This document shows, in pieces, positions 34,922 to 49,500 of a stretch of DNA of 64,000 bases. The stretch lies in the NCBI RefSeq assembly GCF_028502605.1, contig NC_079232.1:3658001-3722000 (forward strand), read 5' to 3'. The position numbers were made by a program, and so were the translations under genes. The notes beneath the pieces are model-generated. The model saw only the letters and a program-made list of their open reading frames with translations, ran no database searches and had not been told where the DNA came from. The number at the start of each line of letters is the position of its first letter. Positions within the stretch are counted from its first letter, which is position 1. The DNA comes from Trichoderma breve (lineage: Eukaryota > Ascomycota > Sordariomycetes > Hypocreales > Hypocreaceae).

Positions 34922-37900
34922 TTAGAAATGGGCAACAGCTACGGCAACGGCCTGCTTGTCGGCGTGTGAAATGGAGACCGAGACCTCCTTGACACCAGCC
35001 TGCTTGGCAGCAGCGGCGGCTTCACCATGTAGCTATTGGACAATGGTTAGCGAAATGCTTTCTAATGAAGTAAAGTTAAATAGAACAACTTACAGTAACA
35101 ACAGGCGCGCCAGTGTCGTCCTTGAGAATCTCAATGTCCTTCAAGGCAGCGCCAGCTCCCTTGCTGGCAACACCAAGAGCCTTGAATACAGCTTCCTTGG
35201 CACTCCATCGGCCGGCAAATGAGCTCTGCGGGCTAGGGGCAGTCTTGCAATAGGCCACTTCTTCGGCGGTGAAGTTGCGCTCAATGAACGTGTCATTATC
35301 AATGTTGAAGGATGGAATATCCTCCACATCAACGCCGACGTTGCTGTTCTTGCTCGTCACCTTGTGCGCAAGCGCTTCGATGACCTGCTGAGTCTCCTTG
35401 ACGGTGGTCGCGGGAGTGATCTTCTCAGACTGCTTCATGAAGTTGGCGGCATACTTAAGCTCCGCCGTCTTCTTATCCTCGCTCACACGAGCATCGGGGT
35501 TCAGCAGCACAGCGCTGAGCTGGTCATCGCTGTAAGGCGCGTTGGCCTTGGAGACAAACAGGGTGTTGCTGATCATTCCGTTGTGGAAGTAGCGGTAGGC
35601 CTTCTTCTGTCGGGCCTCGACCTTGACGCGGTACGCATCGTAAGTCTTCTCGTCGAGAGTAGCGAACAGGTACTTGGGGTGAACGCCGACTGCCTGGGCT
35701 CCCTTCTGTCCGAAACCGAAAGAGGTCAGGGAGAAAGCCTTGACTCCGTCAGTCTGGATGCTACGGCTGGGGTAGACAATCAGGTCGTATTGCTCCATGA
35801 TGGGGTCAATGTTGTCGGCGTTTCTGTTACCAGGGACCAATCCAGAGTTGAGGATCTGGAGGCCGCCGTTCAACATCCAAGCACCGGCAGCACCCTTGGG
35901 GTGACCAGTAAGGAACTTTTGGAAGACACCCATAATGGCATTGCCCTCGCTTCGGCCAAGGTGACGCAGCTGCTGGCAGATGGCCGCAGACTCGTTCTTG
36001 TCGTTGGCGCCAGTGGATGTGCCGTGGAACGAGGCCACCTTGACATCATCAATGGTAAGACCCCAGGTTGCAAGGGCACCTCGGAGAGGAGCGATGCTTG
36101 GGTCACTCTTCCAGAAGTTGTTACCCATGCTTCGGAGGAGCTCCTTTGTTTGTCTTGCGGCCTCCTTCTGGATGTGCAGCATGCGGTCCTGAGCGTACTC
36201 CTTCTCGTCGAATTTACCGCCCTGGGCCTTCATGGCATCAACCTCATCGTGCAGGAACTCCAACTCAGACTCCTCCCACTGCTTGATCAGCTTTTTGCGG
36301 CGCTCAATCTGTCGGCGGCGGTAGTTGATATCAAGCAGCGGCGATGGGAACTTGCCAGCATGCTCTCGGGCAGAAGTGAGGACACCCTTGCCAGGCGCAG
36401 GGACGGATCGTCCAATCTTGTCGGAAGCGGTGGTGGTAAAGGCAAGGATACCGTGGATCGGGACACCCATGTCCAGAGCGAGCTGGGCAGTCATGATGAC
36501 CTGGACACCGCATCCCTGAGACTCCATGAAGCCGTTTCGGGTAGTGGTAGTAGGTCGTGACATTTCACCGGGTGTACGGCCATGGGCAAACTCATCCACA
36601 CTGTTGCTGGTGGCCTTCATGTTGGCGAACTCATAAGAGCCTTCCTCACCAAAGTCGTCGAAACCACCGACAAGACAGATACGTGCCTTGCCTTCGAGAA
36701 TAGTCTCCACACCAATGTCGACAGACTCAATAGCAGTCGCACAAGCGCCGACAGGCGTCTTGATAGGTCCAGACGAAGAGAGCAGCAACATGTTGACCCA
36801 TGCAGCCATGGTGTTGATGAAAGACTCCTGCAAGATGTCGTTCTGAAGAGGCTTGTCGAGGAATCGGGCCTTGTGCATGCCACGAAGGGCCGCAGCACCA
36901 CCCATACCAGAGCCAACAATGTTACCAACCTCAGAGACGTGAACGTACTTGTAGAACTCATAGGGGTCGGTGATACCAGACGACAGGAGAGCTTCGGCAG
37001 TCGACACGAGAAGGAACAGGGTGACAGGGTCCACCTGGCTGATGATGTCCTCGGGGACACCATATCGCTTGGGATCCCAGCCAGTCGGGATCTGACCAGC
37101 GACGAGTCTGTCAAAGCGCAGAGCCTTGGGGATCCAGAGCGAGGCGCCCTTCTTCACCCGGACAATGTACTCTCCACTCTCGGGGATCTCGAAGATCTCC
37201 ACCTTGTCACCGTGCTCGCGTCGGAATTCCTCTGCAGTCTCCTTGGAAGCCTCGAAAGGCTCCAGGTCCTCTTGAATGACGACCTCGTGGAGCAGCTGCT
37301 TCTTGTTGGGGTCATATCCGTCGAAAAGCTCGGGCTCGATCAAACGAATACCGGAGTGCTCCAGAATGTGTTTCTCGTACTTCTGCTTGACATCCTTGTC
37401 ATCGACGGGCTCGCCAGTCTTGGCATCAACCCAGCCAGCGTAAGGCTTGCCCTTGAGGGGACCATTATGGTTCTTGATAAGGCCCATGATCCAGGCCATT
37501 TCAATGCAACCTTCGAGCGAAAACTCGCCGTAGGCCTCCATCTCCCATCGAGTTCGGGAGTTACCCCAGGGACCAACTTCCGCAAAACCGGTCACGACAA
37601 TGACCTTCTCCAAGTCAACCATGCCCTTCAGCTGGTCGTTGAGAGGGGCCACCTCCGTCTTCCAGTCAGGCAGGTGAGGGAAGTCACACTTGATGTTGGC
37701 ACGGGGCTCGATGGTCTTCTTCTTGTAAAGTACCTCGGAGTCGGCTCCGTTAACAATGGTGTTCTCGATAGCGCTCTCCTTGGTAACTGCTCTGCGGATT
37801 TCGCTAGTCTCCATGATATCCTTGCGGAGCTTGGTCATGGACTCGTTCAGGTTGGGGATGAATTGCAGGCCACCGTTCAAGTCGGCAAAGACGGGCTCTG

Positions 37901-40661
37901 ACTGGCAGAGATCAACAATAGTAGCTGACATCAGGCCCAACAAGTTGAAGGCCATCTCTTGCTGGGAGAAGGTTCGCACGCCGAACGCCTCCACACCCTC
38001 AGCAACAACGTTGTTGCCAGACATGAGACCAGTACCACGAGTCCATCCGATGACAGCACCGCAAATGGTGAGGTAGTGGCCCCAGTCCTCGGAGTGCCAT
38101 CGGTTGAAGAGGGTCTCAAGAGCCAGCTTGGACTCGGAGTAGAGACCATCGTTACCGAAGGTACCGTGGTTGGGGGACAGAGGGAGAACGACCTGGGCGG
38201 GACGGGTCTCAAAGCCACGCTCAGCCTTCTGAGTCTTGACGCAGCCAAGCATGCGGATCAAGTTGGTGAGCATAATACGGTGAGCCAGCTCCGACTTGGA
38301 ATCGATGCTATCAATCTGTCGGCCGTTCTCAGGGATGGCAGCGAAGGGAACGATGAAGTCGAGATCCCAGCCGAGACCGGTCTTGGCATCGTAGATGTAG
38401 TTGACAAGAGCCTCCACATCCTGCTTGCTTCCTTGGTTGAAGGGAACGACAACGATTTGCGATCCGCGAGAGCCAAAGCGGCTGTACATGGACTGGTAGT
38501 ACTCGGTCACCTGTCGAGAGAATCGGCTAGTGGTAACCACAACCTTGGCACCTCCACTGATGAGGCCCTGCAGGACCTCGGCACCGATGGAACCGGCACC
38601 GGCACCAGTCATCAGGACATGCTTGTCCTGGAAGGTGACACCATCCTTGGCGGCTTCCTCGAGACAGTTGAGGTAGACAGCAGTGAGCTTCTTGCTGTAG
38701 TCCCAGCCGTGCAGGGTCTTTCTCTTGAGGTGGAGGAAGGGGATGGTCTCGACTCGGCCCTTGTTGGGGTTTGTGCCCTTGAGACCCGGCTTTCGGCCCT
38801 TGCCATTCTCCTTGGGGAGAATCTGGCTCTCGTTCATGGCCAAAGAGCGCAGAACATCGCCGTACAGGCTCTTGATCTCGAGCTGAGAAGTCTTGGAAAT
38901 CTTGTGCTGCTGCTTGATCAACTTGTAGATACGCTGCAGGTCGTTTTGCACCTTGGTGCGGTTGCCATACTCGGAAATCTTTCCACCCTCAGCCATCTGC
39001 TGAACGTAGTGCTCGAGCTTTCTGCAGCTGGCGCGGGGAATCTCTTCGTAGTTGAGGTTGCCACGAGCGTCCACGGTGGTGCGAGGACCAGTGGGGACAG
39101 CAACGTCCTTGTAGACGGGAGAAAGGTTCAGGACGTCCTTGCAGTTCTCAATGAGCTGCTGACCAAGTTCCTTGGCCAGCTGGTAGGTCTCACCGCGCTC
39201 AGTAGGACAGTTGTCAATGTGGTACTGCATAAACTCGAGGAGCTTGGGATTTGACTTGTTCATGATGCGAATGCACTGGCTGACAATTTCACGGTCGACG
39301 GTCTTGAGTCTGCCGAAGATGATGTCGTAGAACATGGTGAGCGCATCCTGACGAGCCCAGTTCCAGGAGGAGTCGTAGGATCTAGCCTTGAGCGGGCTAA
39401 AGACAGGCTCGATACCAGAAGCGTAGAAATCGCCGTGCTCGGCGGTCCACAGATCCAGCTGAGCTTGGAGGACCTTTTCTGATTTCTGGGAGTCAATGTG
39501 CGCCTTGTCGCCGGCCCGGAGGTCCATCTTGAGGTATCTGGCAAAGAGCTCCAACTGCTGCTTGAACAGGGCGCGCTGGTCCTTGGTGAGAGCATCAATG
39601 GCGGCGGGATCCATCATCATGCCTCCCGCACCTCCTTCAGAGCCACCGGAGGCAGCTGCAGATGTCAAGCTGATACCGGCGCTCGCGGCGTATTTCTGGA
39701 CGATTCCGTCGAGGAATCCCTTGGCCTCACCGTCGTTTCCTAGACGGGCAGCAGGCTCCATGGTCAAGGCCAGCAGCAATGCTCCGTCTTGCCTACCGGG
39801 ACCGAGACCCCATCTTGTTTCCAGATATTTCCTGGCCACTGTGATGTTGAAGCCACCAGGCATCTTGGAGGAGATGAGCCTGGCGATGAGGGATACTGTG
39901 TGCTTGCCAAGGTTGCCATCGAAGGTAGCCTGCATAGAGGCGGCGAGCTCGTCGAGAGGCGTATCTTCGGGCTTCTCAGGCGTTGAGCCGAATTCTTTTC
40001 CAAGATCACCGAGAATCTCATTTTGGAGAGTGGATTTGCCTACACGCAGTTAGAATTGGCCGAAACAATTTTTGATTTTCCAATTTTTTTTTTTTTTGGA
40101 GGGGTAGATGCAGAGAGGGGTAGTCAACTCACCTCCAACCAGATCCTTGATGGCCTTGCTAAGGGGCACATCAGCTAGAGACTTCTTGAGCTTCTGTGCA
40201 ACCAAGGTGTGCACAATCTCGACAGCCTGGACAGGCACATCGGGAACCTGAGCTGCAGGTCCAGCGCCGGCTGCGGGAGCGGCAGCAACTGGCGCAGCAG
40301 CCGCAGGAGCGCTGGCAGCAGCGGGTTGACTTGAGGGAGCAGCGGATGAGCTGGCAACAGGCTCGGGCTCTTCCTCAACGGGGTCTACATCATAGTAGAT
40401 CTCCTTGGCGTCTTTGTTGTAGCAGAGGATCTGTCGCTGAACCGACTTGGCGGCGTCGTAGGCCTCATACTTGGATGCCAGTGTGCGCTTTGCCATGACT
40501 CCAAGGGTATCTGCGGGGCCGACTTCGACGATGCGCTCGGCTGTTCTCTCTGCCAGGAAGACATCCTGGGTCTCAATCCACCTCACGGGAGAGGCGAACT
40601 GGTATGCCAGAAGCTCGACGAGGAGCGTGTGGGCGAGCTCTTGCTCGACTTCGGGACGCAT
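34922..40661 (-). CDS. fas2: Fatty acid synthase alpha subunit (FAS2)
   Basis: Exons 40661-40133, 40039-35094 and 35032-34922 give 1861 residues, the normal length. Order of domains: a short acyltransferase-completing N-terminal segment ([21 protein letters not shown]); an Ala/Pro-rich linker; ACP with the phosphopantetheine Ser179 in VGGKSTLQ; the ketoreductase with [11 protein letters not shown] near residue 653; the ketosynthase with C1276 ([12 protein letters not shown]), H1515 ([11 protein letters not shown]) and H1556 ([10 protein letters not shown]); and the C-terminal phosphopantetheinyl transferase (about 1740-1861, with [16 protein letters not shown]). It forms the central wheel of the cytosolic alpha6-beta6 synthase that makes C16/C18 acyl-CoA. 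It is divergent from FAS1. The first intron contains a run of about 14 T on the plus strand. Confidence 0.98.
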
Positions 40662-43505
40662 GGTGGCGGTGGTGCGTCGTGAGGTGGGAAAAGGTGATGG
40701 ATGTTAGAGGAGGGTATCAATTGAGAGGATAGACGGGTAGTCGGAGTCGTCTATCTGACCGCCGGCAGTGTGGATCGCGCTCCTCAACCGAAACGAAACG
40801 CCTGCCTGGTGGGATGGTTTAATATTTTGTGCTGCTTGGGCTGCTCGACCAAGTGCTGATGGTGTTTTGGTCCGACTCTCCGTACCTTTGAAGGAGAGAA
40901 GGGCTTTTGGCAGACACAGGAGATGCAGGACGGCAGCAGAGCGGGATGGTTTGGGATTATGATTAGAAGCGGCCGGAAAAGCTTGATCACAAAAACCGTT
41001 CTGGTTCCAATTCCCCCCTCGATGGTTGGACGGATGGAAGGAAGCCAGTGTCTTGATTGTTGAATCCCGACCCACCGCCTGTGGACGACGCTGGCCAAAA
41101 TATTGGGGGGACGACAGGCTGCAAGTACCGGGGTACAAAGCAGTGACATGGGCACTCACCCTCCACGCGGTTGCTGCAGGTGCATTGGGCTGCTCAACCA
41201 TATTCGCGCGCTAAGCTGCTTGGGGTAAGAACCGCTGGAGCCGGCTCTGGGTGCCGTGGCGCTGGTCCCTAGAAATGAAGCCACTCTTGCAGCAGCCAAA
41301 AGAATAATTTTCTCTGCATAGCCCTCAGCGGGGCCCGTCTGATGGTAGCTGGGCCGTACTTGATGCCGTACCAATACATGGTGCATGTCCCTAGGGAGCG
41401 TCGCAGCCCAATTGATGAGGGGCAGACATGTCTCGCAGCAATTGCCCAAGAGTATTGCGAAATAGGTGCAAAAATGATGGTACTGGAATTCCCTCTCGCC
41501 CTGATAAGAGTCCTAGGCTGTTTACTACGGCCGTTGTCGTATCGATACGCGCAGTCCCCTGGATGGTTTGCGTGCTAAGATAAGCACAATCGCAACCCTC
41601 CCACCGCAAAAAAAGTTTGTTACACCCCGCCACTCGGGGTTGGTCGTGTTTTCGATGGGAAGGGGGGCGGCGAATCTGGCCGCAACGCCAAGTACCTGTA
41701 CCTGGTCCGTCTCAAAAAGTCACTGGCGATGGAACATCCATCCACCCTCCGGAGCAATGCTTATCATTGAGCCGTTTGAGACAACAGAGAAATGATTCGT
41801 TTGGAATCTTTTTTACTCTATAATGTGTATCTCTGGAGGTCAACGGTGGCCTGATTCGTCCTAGTTTGTGCCTGCTGGACCGTTGGATTCGCCAGGGGCC
41901 CCTAAATTTAGCTTTTATGATTCTGGCCGAGATAACCTCATCCAAGGAAGCGTTACGACGCATAGCTGGTAGCCTCGGAGCGAAATTCAGTTGCCTGGCC
42001 GTTGCATCTGCCCTATGCTTGTTTTGTCTTGCTTAAGCTGATGATTATCATGGCCGCTAGCGGGCCGCCGGCCTCGATCAGGATCCCATTTCCCTCGGAT
42101 GTCCGAAAAGGACCTTTATTGATGCTAGCTGAAGCATGAAGCTTCGCGAATGTCGCTCAGTAGCATCGTTGGACAGCGATCCCTGGGGTTGAGGATTACT
42201 CAACTGGCAACGATGACTGCTACGGAGAGAAAGAATCAAAGTGTTGAAGCCCCAAAGGATGATGATTTCACATCACAATCGAGTTGTTTGTTTACTGATC
42301 CTCCCACTGGAGGCCGTCTCATCGGCAATTGAGAGCAGTTGGCATTGCCTGTATAGGAAATACTCTTCGCATCCCACCTTAAGTCCATCGTCACTTGGCA
42401 AAGCTTGGATCTGGACCCAGATGAAGAGCCCATTTGGATATCAACAGATACGCCATGGATATTGGGGAAATCGATTCTCAGCTCGATGGAAAAAGAAACA
42501 CCCGACTCTATGTGGTGGCTTTTCGCCATGAAGAGGCGGCGTATTGATCCTCATCCTCATTTCTCCGTGCCTTATCATGATGCCGATCAAGTCTGCCATG
42601 CATGGCAATCCATCTCATCGACCAACGGCTGCTGTTCTCGATCTCGATGTCTGGTGTAACGTGTACCTGTAGCTCACCTTCACCACCAAACAAGACATTG
42701 TGTTTGCATCTTAGACAGTGATCGTGTAAGTACATGCTTTGCGTGGCTGCACACACTCAACACTCCTTGCTGCGACATCCCTCCCCAAAATCGGACCCTT
42801 GTACCGGTACATTCGGCTGCCCATGGTGGGGTCCAGCCCAGCTGGGGCAAGGGGAAATTCTCGACTTATCCCCAACAGAACTAAAAAAGTTGGCGAGTCT
42901 GTTGCAAGCTCCCTCTGTGAGGTCACTGCGAATGGCGAGCCTGACCTGGCCCATGTACATGTCGTGTACTTGTTATCCTGTGCGTACCTTCATGGGTGCT
43001 AAAGTAGTCGCTTTGTGAATTTTCCATTAGCGCCGCCGCGACTCTGGACGTTGAGCGGCATCTAGACTGTAAATCTCGGCTTCAACCCTCCCCCCCTCCT
43101 CTCGTCCGGGTTTCCCATCTTTTCCTCATAGTGGTGGCACTGCTCTTCTTCTTTTTCATTTATCTTCATCGTGTTTGCTTGGTGTGGTTCTGCTTCATTG
43201 CTCCCGCATCTTCAAGCTTGCCCGCCCTTCCCTTTGCCATCCCTCTGTAAGACTTTGATTCTTCAGGCAACAAATTTTACTTGTTTTGGGTTGGGCTTTG
43301 CACACCTCTCTCGACGTTATTTGCAATTGTAGACAAGGCACGAGAGTGACATTCAGTCTGTTGCCCTAATAATTGTCAATTGCTTCAGGTTTGTCACTCA
43401 TTGATGCCCACGAAACACAATAAACAAAAAAATAAAGACCCAGTCCACTGATCGTGTTCTACCCCGCAGACTCAACCCTCATTATACCCTCTTCACACCG
43501 CCATC
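40662..43505. promoter_or_regulatory. Shared 2.84-kb upstream region of FAS2 and FAS1
   Basis: The start codons of the two synthase subunits face away from each other across this interval, which holds no supported gene. The right ~450 bases (43050-43500) are C/T-rich and end in CACCGCCATC before the FAS1 ATG. The left ~150 bases are the FAS2 leader. A CCAAT box is at about 41407. Two CCTCGG hexamers, the core bound by FarA/FarB fatty-acid regulators in Aspergillus, lie at 41973-41978 and 42093-42098, but that number is about what chance gives. Confidence 0.6.
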
Positions 43506-46500
43506 ATGTACGGGACTGCGACTGGCCCTCAGACGGGCATCTCTACTCCTCGATCCAGTGCCTCTTTGCGACCATTGACTCTCTCTCACGGCTCTCTCGA
43601 AACCTCTTTTCTCGTTCCAACCAACCTCCACTTCCACGCCTCCGAACTGAAAGATCGGTTTGTTGCCAGCCTACCTCCGGCAACCGACGAGCTCGCTCAA
43701 GATGACGAGCCTTCATCGACACCCGAGCTAGTTGCCAGATATCTGGGCTTTGTTGCCTCTGAGGTGGAGGAGGGAGAGGATGATGCGGCGGGATCCTACG
43801 AGGAGGTCCTCAAGCTGCTGCTCAACGAATTCGAGCGAGCTTACCTCCAGGGCAACGAGGTCCACGCTCTGGCCGCCACTTTGCCTGGAATCGAGTCAAA
43901 AAAGCTCGAGGTCATTCGATGCTACTACATTGCTCGCGCCGTCTCAAACCGCACCATCAAGCCTCACGAGTCTGCTCTGTTGAGGGCTGCTGACGACAAC
44001 TCGGCCAAGATCTACACCATCTTTGGCGGCCAGGGCAACATTGAGGAGTACTTTGACGAGCTTCGCCAAATCTCCAAGACGTACTCAAGCTTCGTCGGAG
44101 AGCTCATTGCAAATGCTGCCGAGCTTCTTCAGACTCTCTCCAACCACCCCAGCGCGGAGAAGATGTTCCCCAAGGGGCTCGATATCCTGCAATGGCTACA
44201 CAGACCAGAGGCCACCCCAGACGTTGACTACCTCATCACTGCACCCGTCAGCTTTCCCTTGATTGGGCTGGTTCAGATGGCGCACTACGAAGTTACCTGC
44301 AAGGTCCTGGGTATTCACCCTGGTCTTCTGAGGGAACGCATCGGCGGAACCACTGGTCACTCCCAGGGTATTGTCATGGCTGCTGCTACCGCGGCGGCTG
44401 ATTCTTGGGATTCTTGGCGCGAGATCACCAGTTCCATTCTGACCGTTCTGTTCTGGATCGGAACCCGAAGCCAGCAGGCTTTCCCCACCACATCCATGAC
44501 CCCAACCATGCTCCGAGAGTCTCAGGAGCACGGTGAAGGTACTCCTACTCCCATGCTGAGCATCCGTGACCTGTCTCAAGAAGAGGTTCAGAAGCACATT
44601 GATGCCACAAACCAATACCTTCCAGCCCACCGTCATATCGGTGTCTCTCTCATCAACAGCCCTCGCAACCTGGTTGTTACGGGCCCTCCCACCTCATTGT
44701 ACGGTCTGAACTCTCAGCTTCGCAAGGTTAAGGCCCCGACTGGTCTCGACCAGACCCGAGTTCCTCACACCGAGCGAAAGGTTCGATTTGCCAACAGATT
44801 CCTTCCCATCACAGCTCCTTTCCACAGCAAGTATCTGGAGGATGCTACCATCATCATCGATGAAGATCTCAAGGATGTTAGCATCGACTCCAGTGCCTTG
44901 GGCATCCCTGTCTATGACACCAACACCGGTAAGGATATCCGTACCGAAGTCAGCGGCAACATCGTGCCGGCCCTGGTTCGATTAATCACACGGGATCCTG
45001 TCAACTGGGAGAAGGCGACCGTCTTCCCACAGGCCACTCACATCCTGGACTTTGGTCCCGGTGGTGTTTCTGGTCTTGGAGCCCTGACGAGCCGAAACAA
45101 GGAGGGTACCGGTATCCGAGTCATCCTTGCCGGAACCATCGAGGGCACTATGGGCGAACTCGGATACAAGCCCGAGATCTTCGATAGAGACGAGGAGAAC
45201 GCCGTCAAGTTTGCCATCGACTGGGTCAAGGAATACGGCCCACGCTTGATCAAGACTTCGGGCGGCCGAAAGTACGTGGATACCAAGATGAGCCGTCTGC
45301 TTGGTCTGCCTCCCGTCATGGTTGCCGGTATGACTCCTGCAACCGTCCCGTGGGACTTTGTTGCAGCTACCATGAACGCCGGATACCACATCGAGCTTGC
45401 TGGTGGTGGCTACTTCAATGCCAAGATGATGACTGCCGCGCTCGAGAAGATCGAGAAGGCCATCCCTGCGGGCCGTGGTATTACTGTCAACCTCATCTAT
45501 GTCAACCCTCGCGCAATGGGCTGGCAGATTCCCCTCCTCGGCAGACTTCGTGCTGAAGGTGTGCCAATTGAGGGATTGACAATTGGTGCCGGTGTGCCCT
45601 CGATCGAGGTTGCCCAGGAGTACATCGAGACTCTGGGCCTGAAGCACATTGCATTCAAGCCCGGTTCAGTCGAGGCCATCCAGGCCGTTATCAACATTGC
45701 CAAGGCTAACCCCACCTTCCCTGTTATTATGCAGTGGACTGGTGGCCGTGGCGGTGGTCACCACTCTTTCGAGGATTTCCACCAGCCTGTTCTCCAGATG
45801 TATGGCCGAATTCGCCGACAGGAGAACATCATCCTGGTTGCCGGTAGTGGCTTTGGTGGTGCTGATGACACCTACCCATACATCACTGGTGAGTGGGCTA
45901 AGAAGTACGGATACCCTCCTATGCCCTTTGACGGCTGCTTGTTTGGTAGCCGCATGATGGTCGCCAAGGAGGCCCACACCAGCAAGAACGCCAAGCAGGC
46001 CATTATCGACGCTCCTGGTCTTGATGATGGAGAGTGGGAGAAGACCTACAAGGGCCCTGCTGGTGGTGTCATCACCGTGCGCTCCGAAATGGGCGAGCCA
46101 ATCCACAAGTTGGCTACTCGCGGTGTCAAGTTCTGGGCAGAGATGGACCAGAAGATCTTCAACATCCCCAAGGAGAAGCGAGTTGCTGAGCTGAAGAAGA
46201 ACCGAGACTACATCATCAAGAAGCTGAACGACGACTTCCAAAAGGTTTGGTTCGGCTGCAACAAGGATGGCAAGGCTGTGGACCTCGAGGACATGACCTA
46301 CGCAGAGGTTGTTCGACGCCTGGTTGAGCTCCTTTACGTCAAGCACCAGTCTCGATGGATTGATGGATCCTACACTCGTCTGACTGGAGACTTCATCCAC
46401 CGAGTCGAGGAGCGATTCACCACCAAGTCTGGCCAGCCTTCTCTTCTCCAGAGCTACGCCGACCTTGAGGAGCCTTACAGCGCTGTTGATCGAATCCTTG

Positions 46501-49500
46501 CCAGCTACCCCGAGGCTGAGCACCAAATCATCAACGCACAGGACGTTCAGTACTTCCTCATCCTCTGCCTGCGACCTGGCCAGAAGCCTGTCACTTTTAT
46601 CCCCGCTCTTGACGAGAACTTTGAGTTCTACTTCAAGAAGGATTCCCTGTGGCAGTCTGAAGACCTTGACGCGGTCATTGGCCAGGATGTTGGCCGAACC
46701 TGTATTCTCCAGGGCCCTACCGCCGCCAAGTTCTCCACTGTCATTGATGAGCCCATCCAGGACATTCTTGACAACATTCACAACTCCCACATTGCGTCTT
46801 TGACTAAGGACTTCTACAACGACGATGAGACCACTATTCCTTCCATCGAGTACTTTGGTGGCAAGCTTGTTGAGACGGAGATTCCTCTTGATGTTGAGGG
46901 CCTCACCGTCAGCTATGACACTCACAAGAACACCTACCGCCTTGCTTCATCTCCCGCCAGCGCCATGCCCTCGCTTGATTCTTGGCTGTCTCTGCTTGCG
47001 GGACCCAAGCGCAACTGGAGACATGCTCTTCTCATGTCGGACGTCGTCGCGCAGGGCCAGAAGTTCCAGACGAACCCTATTCGACGCATCTTTGCCCCTG
47101 TCCATGGCCTGTTCGTTGAGATCGAGTACCCCAACGAGCCTTCCAAGACCACGATTGTCGTCAAGGAGCAGCCAAGACACAACCAGTACGTGGATGTTAT
47201 TGAGGTCAAGCTGAATGGCGAGAACGAGATTCTCATCAACATGATCAAAGAGACCACCGCCCTGGGAACTCCCGTTGCGCTGCCTCTGAAGTTCACTTAC
47301 CACCCCGATGCTGGATACGCACCCATCCGTGAAGTTATGGAGGGTCGCAACGACCGCATCAAGGAGTTCTACTGGAAGGCTTGGTTCGGCAATGATGCCT
47401 TGGACCTCGATGCCATGGTTACGAGCAAGTTTGACGGAGGCAGCACCACCATCACGGCCGAAGCTATCAACGACTTTGTTCATGCCGTTGGCAACACCGG
47501 TGAGGCCTTCGTCAACCGACCCGGCAAGATCATGTATGCTCCCATGGACTTTGCCATTGTCCTTGGATGGAAGGCCATCACGAAACCCATCTTCCCTCGC
47601 ACCATTGACGGTGACCTTCTGAAGCTGGTCCACCTGTCCAACGGCTTCCGCATGATCCCTGGCGCCGAGCCGCTCAAGATGGGTGACGAGGTGACGACTA
47701 CGGCTCAGATCAACGCCGTCATCAACCAAGAGTCGGGTAAGATGGTTGAGGTTTGCGGCACCATCACCCGAGACGGCAAGCCGGTCATGGAGGTCACCTC
47801 TCAGTTCTTGTACCGTGGTGCTTACACGGATTACGAGAACACCTTCCAGCGCAAGGATGAGACACCCGTCCAGGTGCACCTGGCAACCACCAAGGATGTG
47901 GCCGTGCTGCGATCCAAGCAGTGGTTTACCCTCGACGAGATCCCTAACGAGATCAACCTGCTGGGCCAGACCCTGACATTCCGTCTGCAGAGCTTGGTGC
48001 GCTTTAAGAACAAGAGCGTCTTCAGCAGCGTCGAAACTCGTGGCCAGGTCCTGTTGGAGCTTCCCACGAAGGAGGTCATCCAGGTCGCCAGCGTGGACTA
48101 CGAGGCTGGTGAATCTCACGGCAACCCCGTGATTGACTACCTTGAGCGCCACGGTACCCTGTTGGACCAGCCGATCAACTTTGAGAATGCCATTCCCCTG
48201 AGCGGCAGAACTCCCCTGCAGCTCCGAGCACCCGCTTCCAACGAGACCTACGCACGTGTGTCGGGCGATTACAACCCCATCCACGTGTCCCGCGTCTTCT
48301 CGGAGTATGCCAACCTTCCTGGCACCATCACCCACGGCATGTACAGCAGTGCCGCAGTCCGAAGCCTGGTTGAGACCTGGGCTGCCGAGAACGACGTTGG
48401 CCGAGTCCGTAGCTTCCACGCTTCCTTGGTCGGCATGGTTCTCCCCAACGACGCCATCCAAGTCAAGCTGCAGCACGTTGGTATGGTGACGGGCCGCAAG
48501 ATTATCAAGCTCGAGGCCATCAACGCCGAGACGGAGGAGAAGGTTCTGCTGGGTGAGGCCGAGGTGGAGCAGCCTGTGACTGCCTATGTCTTTACCGGAC
48601 AGGGTTCGCAGGAGCAAGGTATGGGTATGGATCTCTATGGCAGCAGCCCTGTTGCCAAGGAGGTTTGGGACCGTGCCGACAAGTACCTGCTCGACAACTA
48701 TGGTAAGTCTCGATTGCTACTTTGTTTTTTACAATCATGTCTTTTTTTACTAACTGGTTTTTTAAGGCTTCTCCATCACCAACATTGTCAAGAACAACCC
48801 CAAGGAGCTCACTGTGCACTTTGGTGGTCCTCGTGGTAAGGCCATTCGCCAGAACTACATGGCCATGACCTTTGAGACTGTTGCCGCCGATGGCACTGTC
48901 AAGTCGGAGAGAATCTTCAAGGACATTGACGAGAAGACCACTTTCTACACTTACAGGTCACCCACCGGTCTCCTGTCGGCAACGCAGTTTACCCAGCCTG
49001 CCTTGACGCTGATGGAGAAGGCCAGTTTCGAGGACATGAAGTCCAAGGGACTTGTTCCCCGAGACAGCACCTTTGCCGGACACTCTCTTGGTGAATACTC
49101 AGCCCTGGCTGCCCTGGCTGACGTCATGCCCATTGAGAGTCTGGTCTCGGTCGTCTTCTACCGTGGTCTGACGATGCAGGTTGCTGTCGAGCGTGATGCC
49201 TCTGGTCGCTCCAACTACTCCATGTGTGCCGTCAACCCCAGCCGTATCTCCAAGACATTCAACGAGGAGGCTCTTCAGTTTGTCGTGAACAACATCTCGG
49301 AAGAGACTGGTTGGCTGCTGGAGATTGTCAACTACAACATTGCCAACATGCAGTACGTCTGTGCTGGTGATCTGCGCGCTCTGGACACTCTTGGAGGAGT
49401 TACCAACTTCCTCAAGATGCAGAAGATTGACGTGGAGGAGATGCGCAGCAACATTGAGGAGGCCAAGGGTGCTCTGCGGGAGATTATCCGCGGATGCGCT

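Noticed and set aside
35364..36560. 398-codon open frame antisense to the FAS2 ketosynthase region
   Set aside because: Same reason: low-complexity shadow of a GC-biased coding strand.
37959..39254. 431-codon open frame antisense to FAS2
   Set aside because: It mirrors the codon bias of the synthase gene. Its product is a Val/Leu/Asp-rich shadow without any domain, while the sense strand is unambiguous FAS2. Similar shadows lie opposite FAS1 (45666-46925, 46947-48617).
41973..42098. Two CCTCGG (FarA/FarB core) hexamers in the FAS promoter
   Set aside because: A hexamer is expected about once or twice by chance in 2.8 kb counting both strands, so two copies are not evidence on their own.
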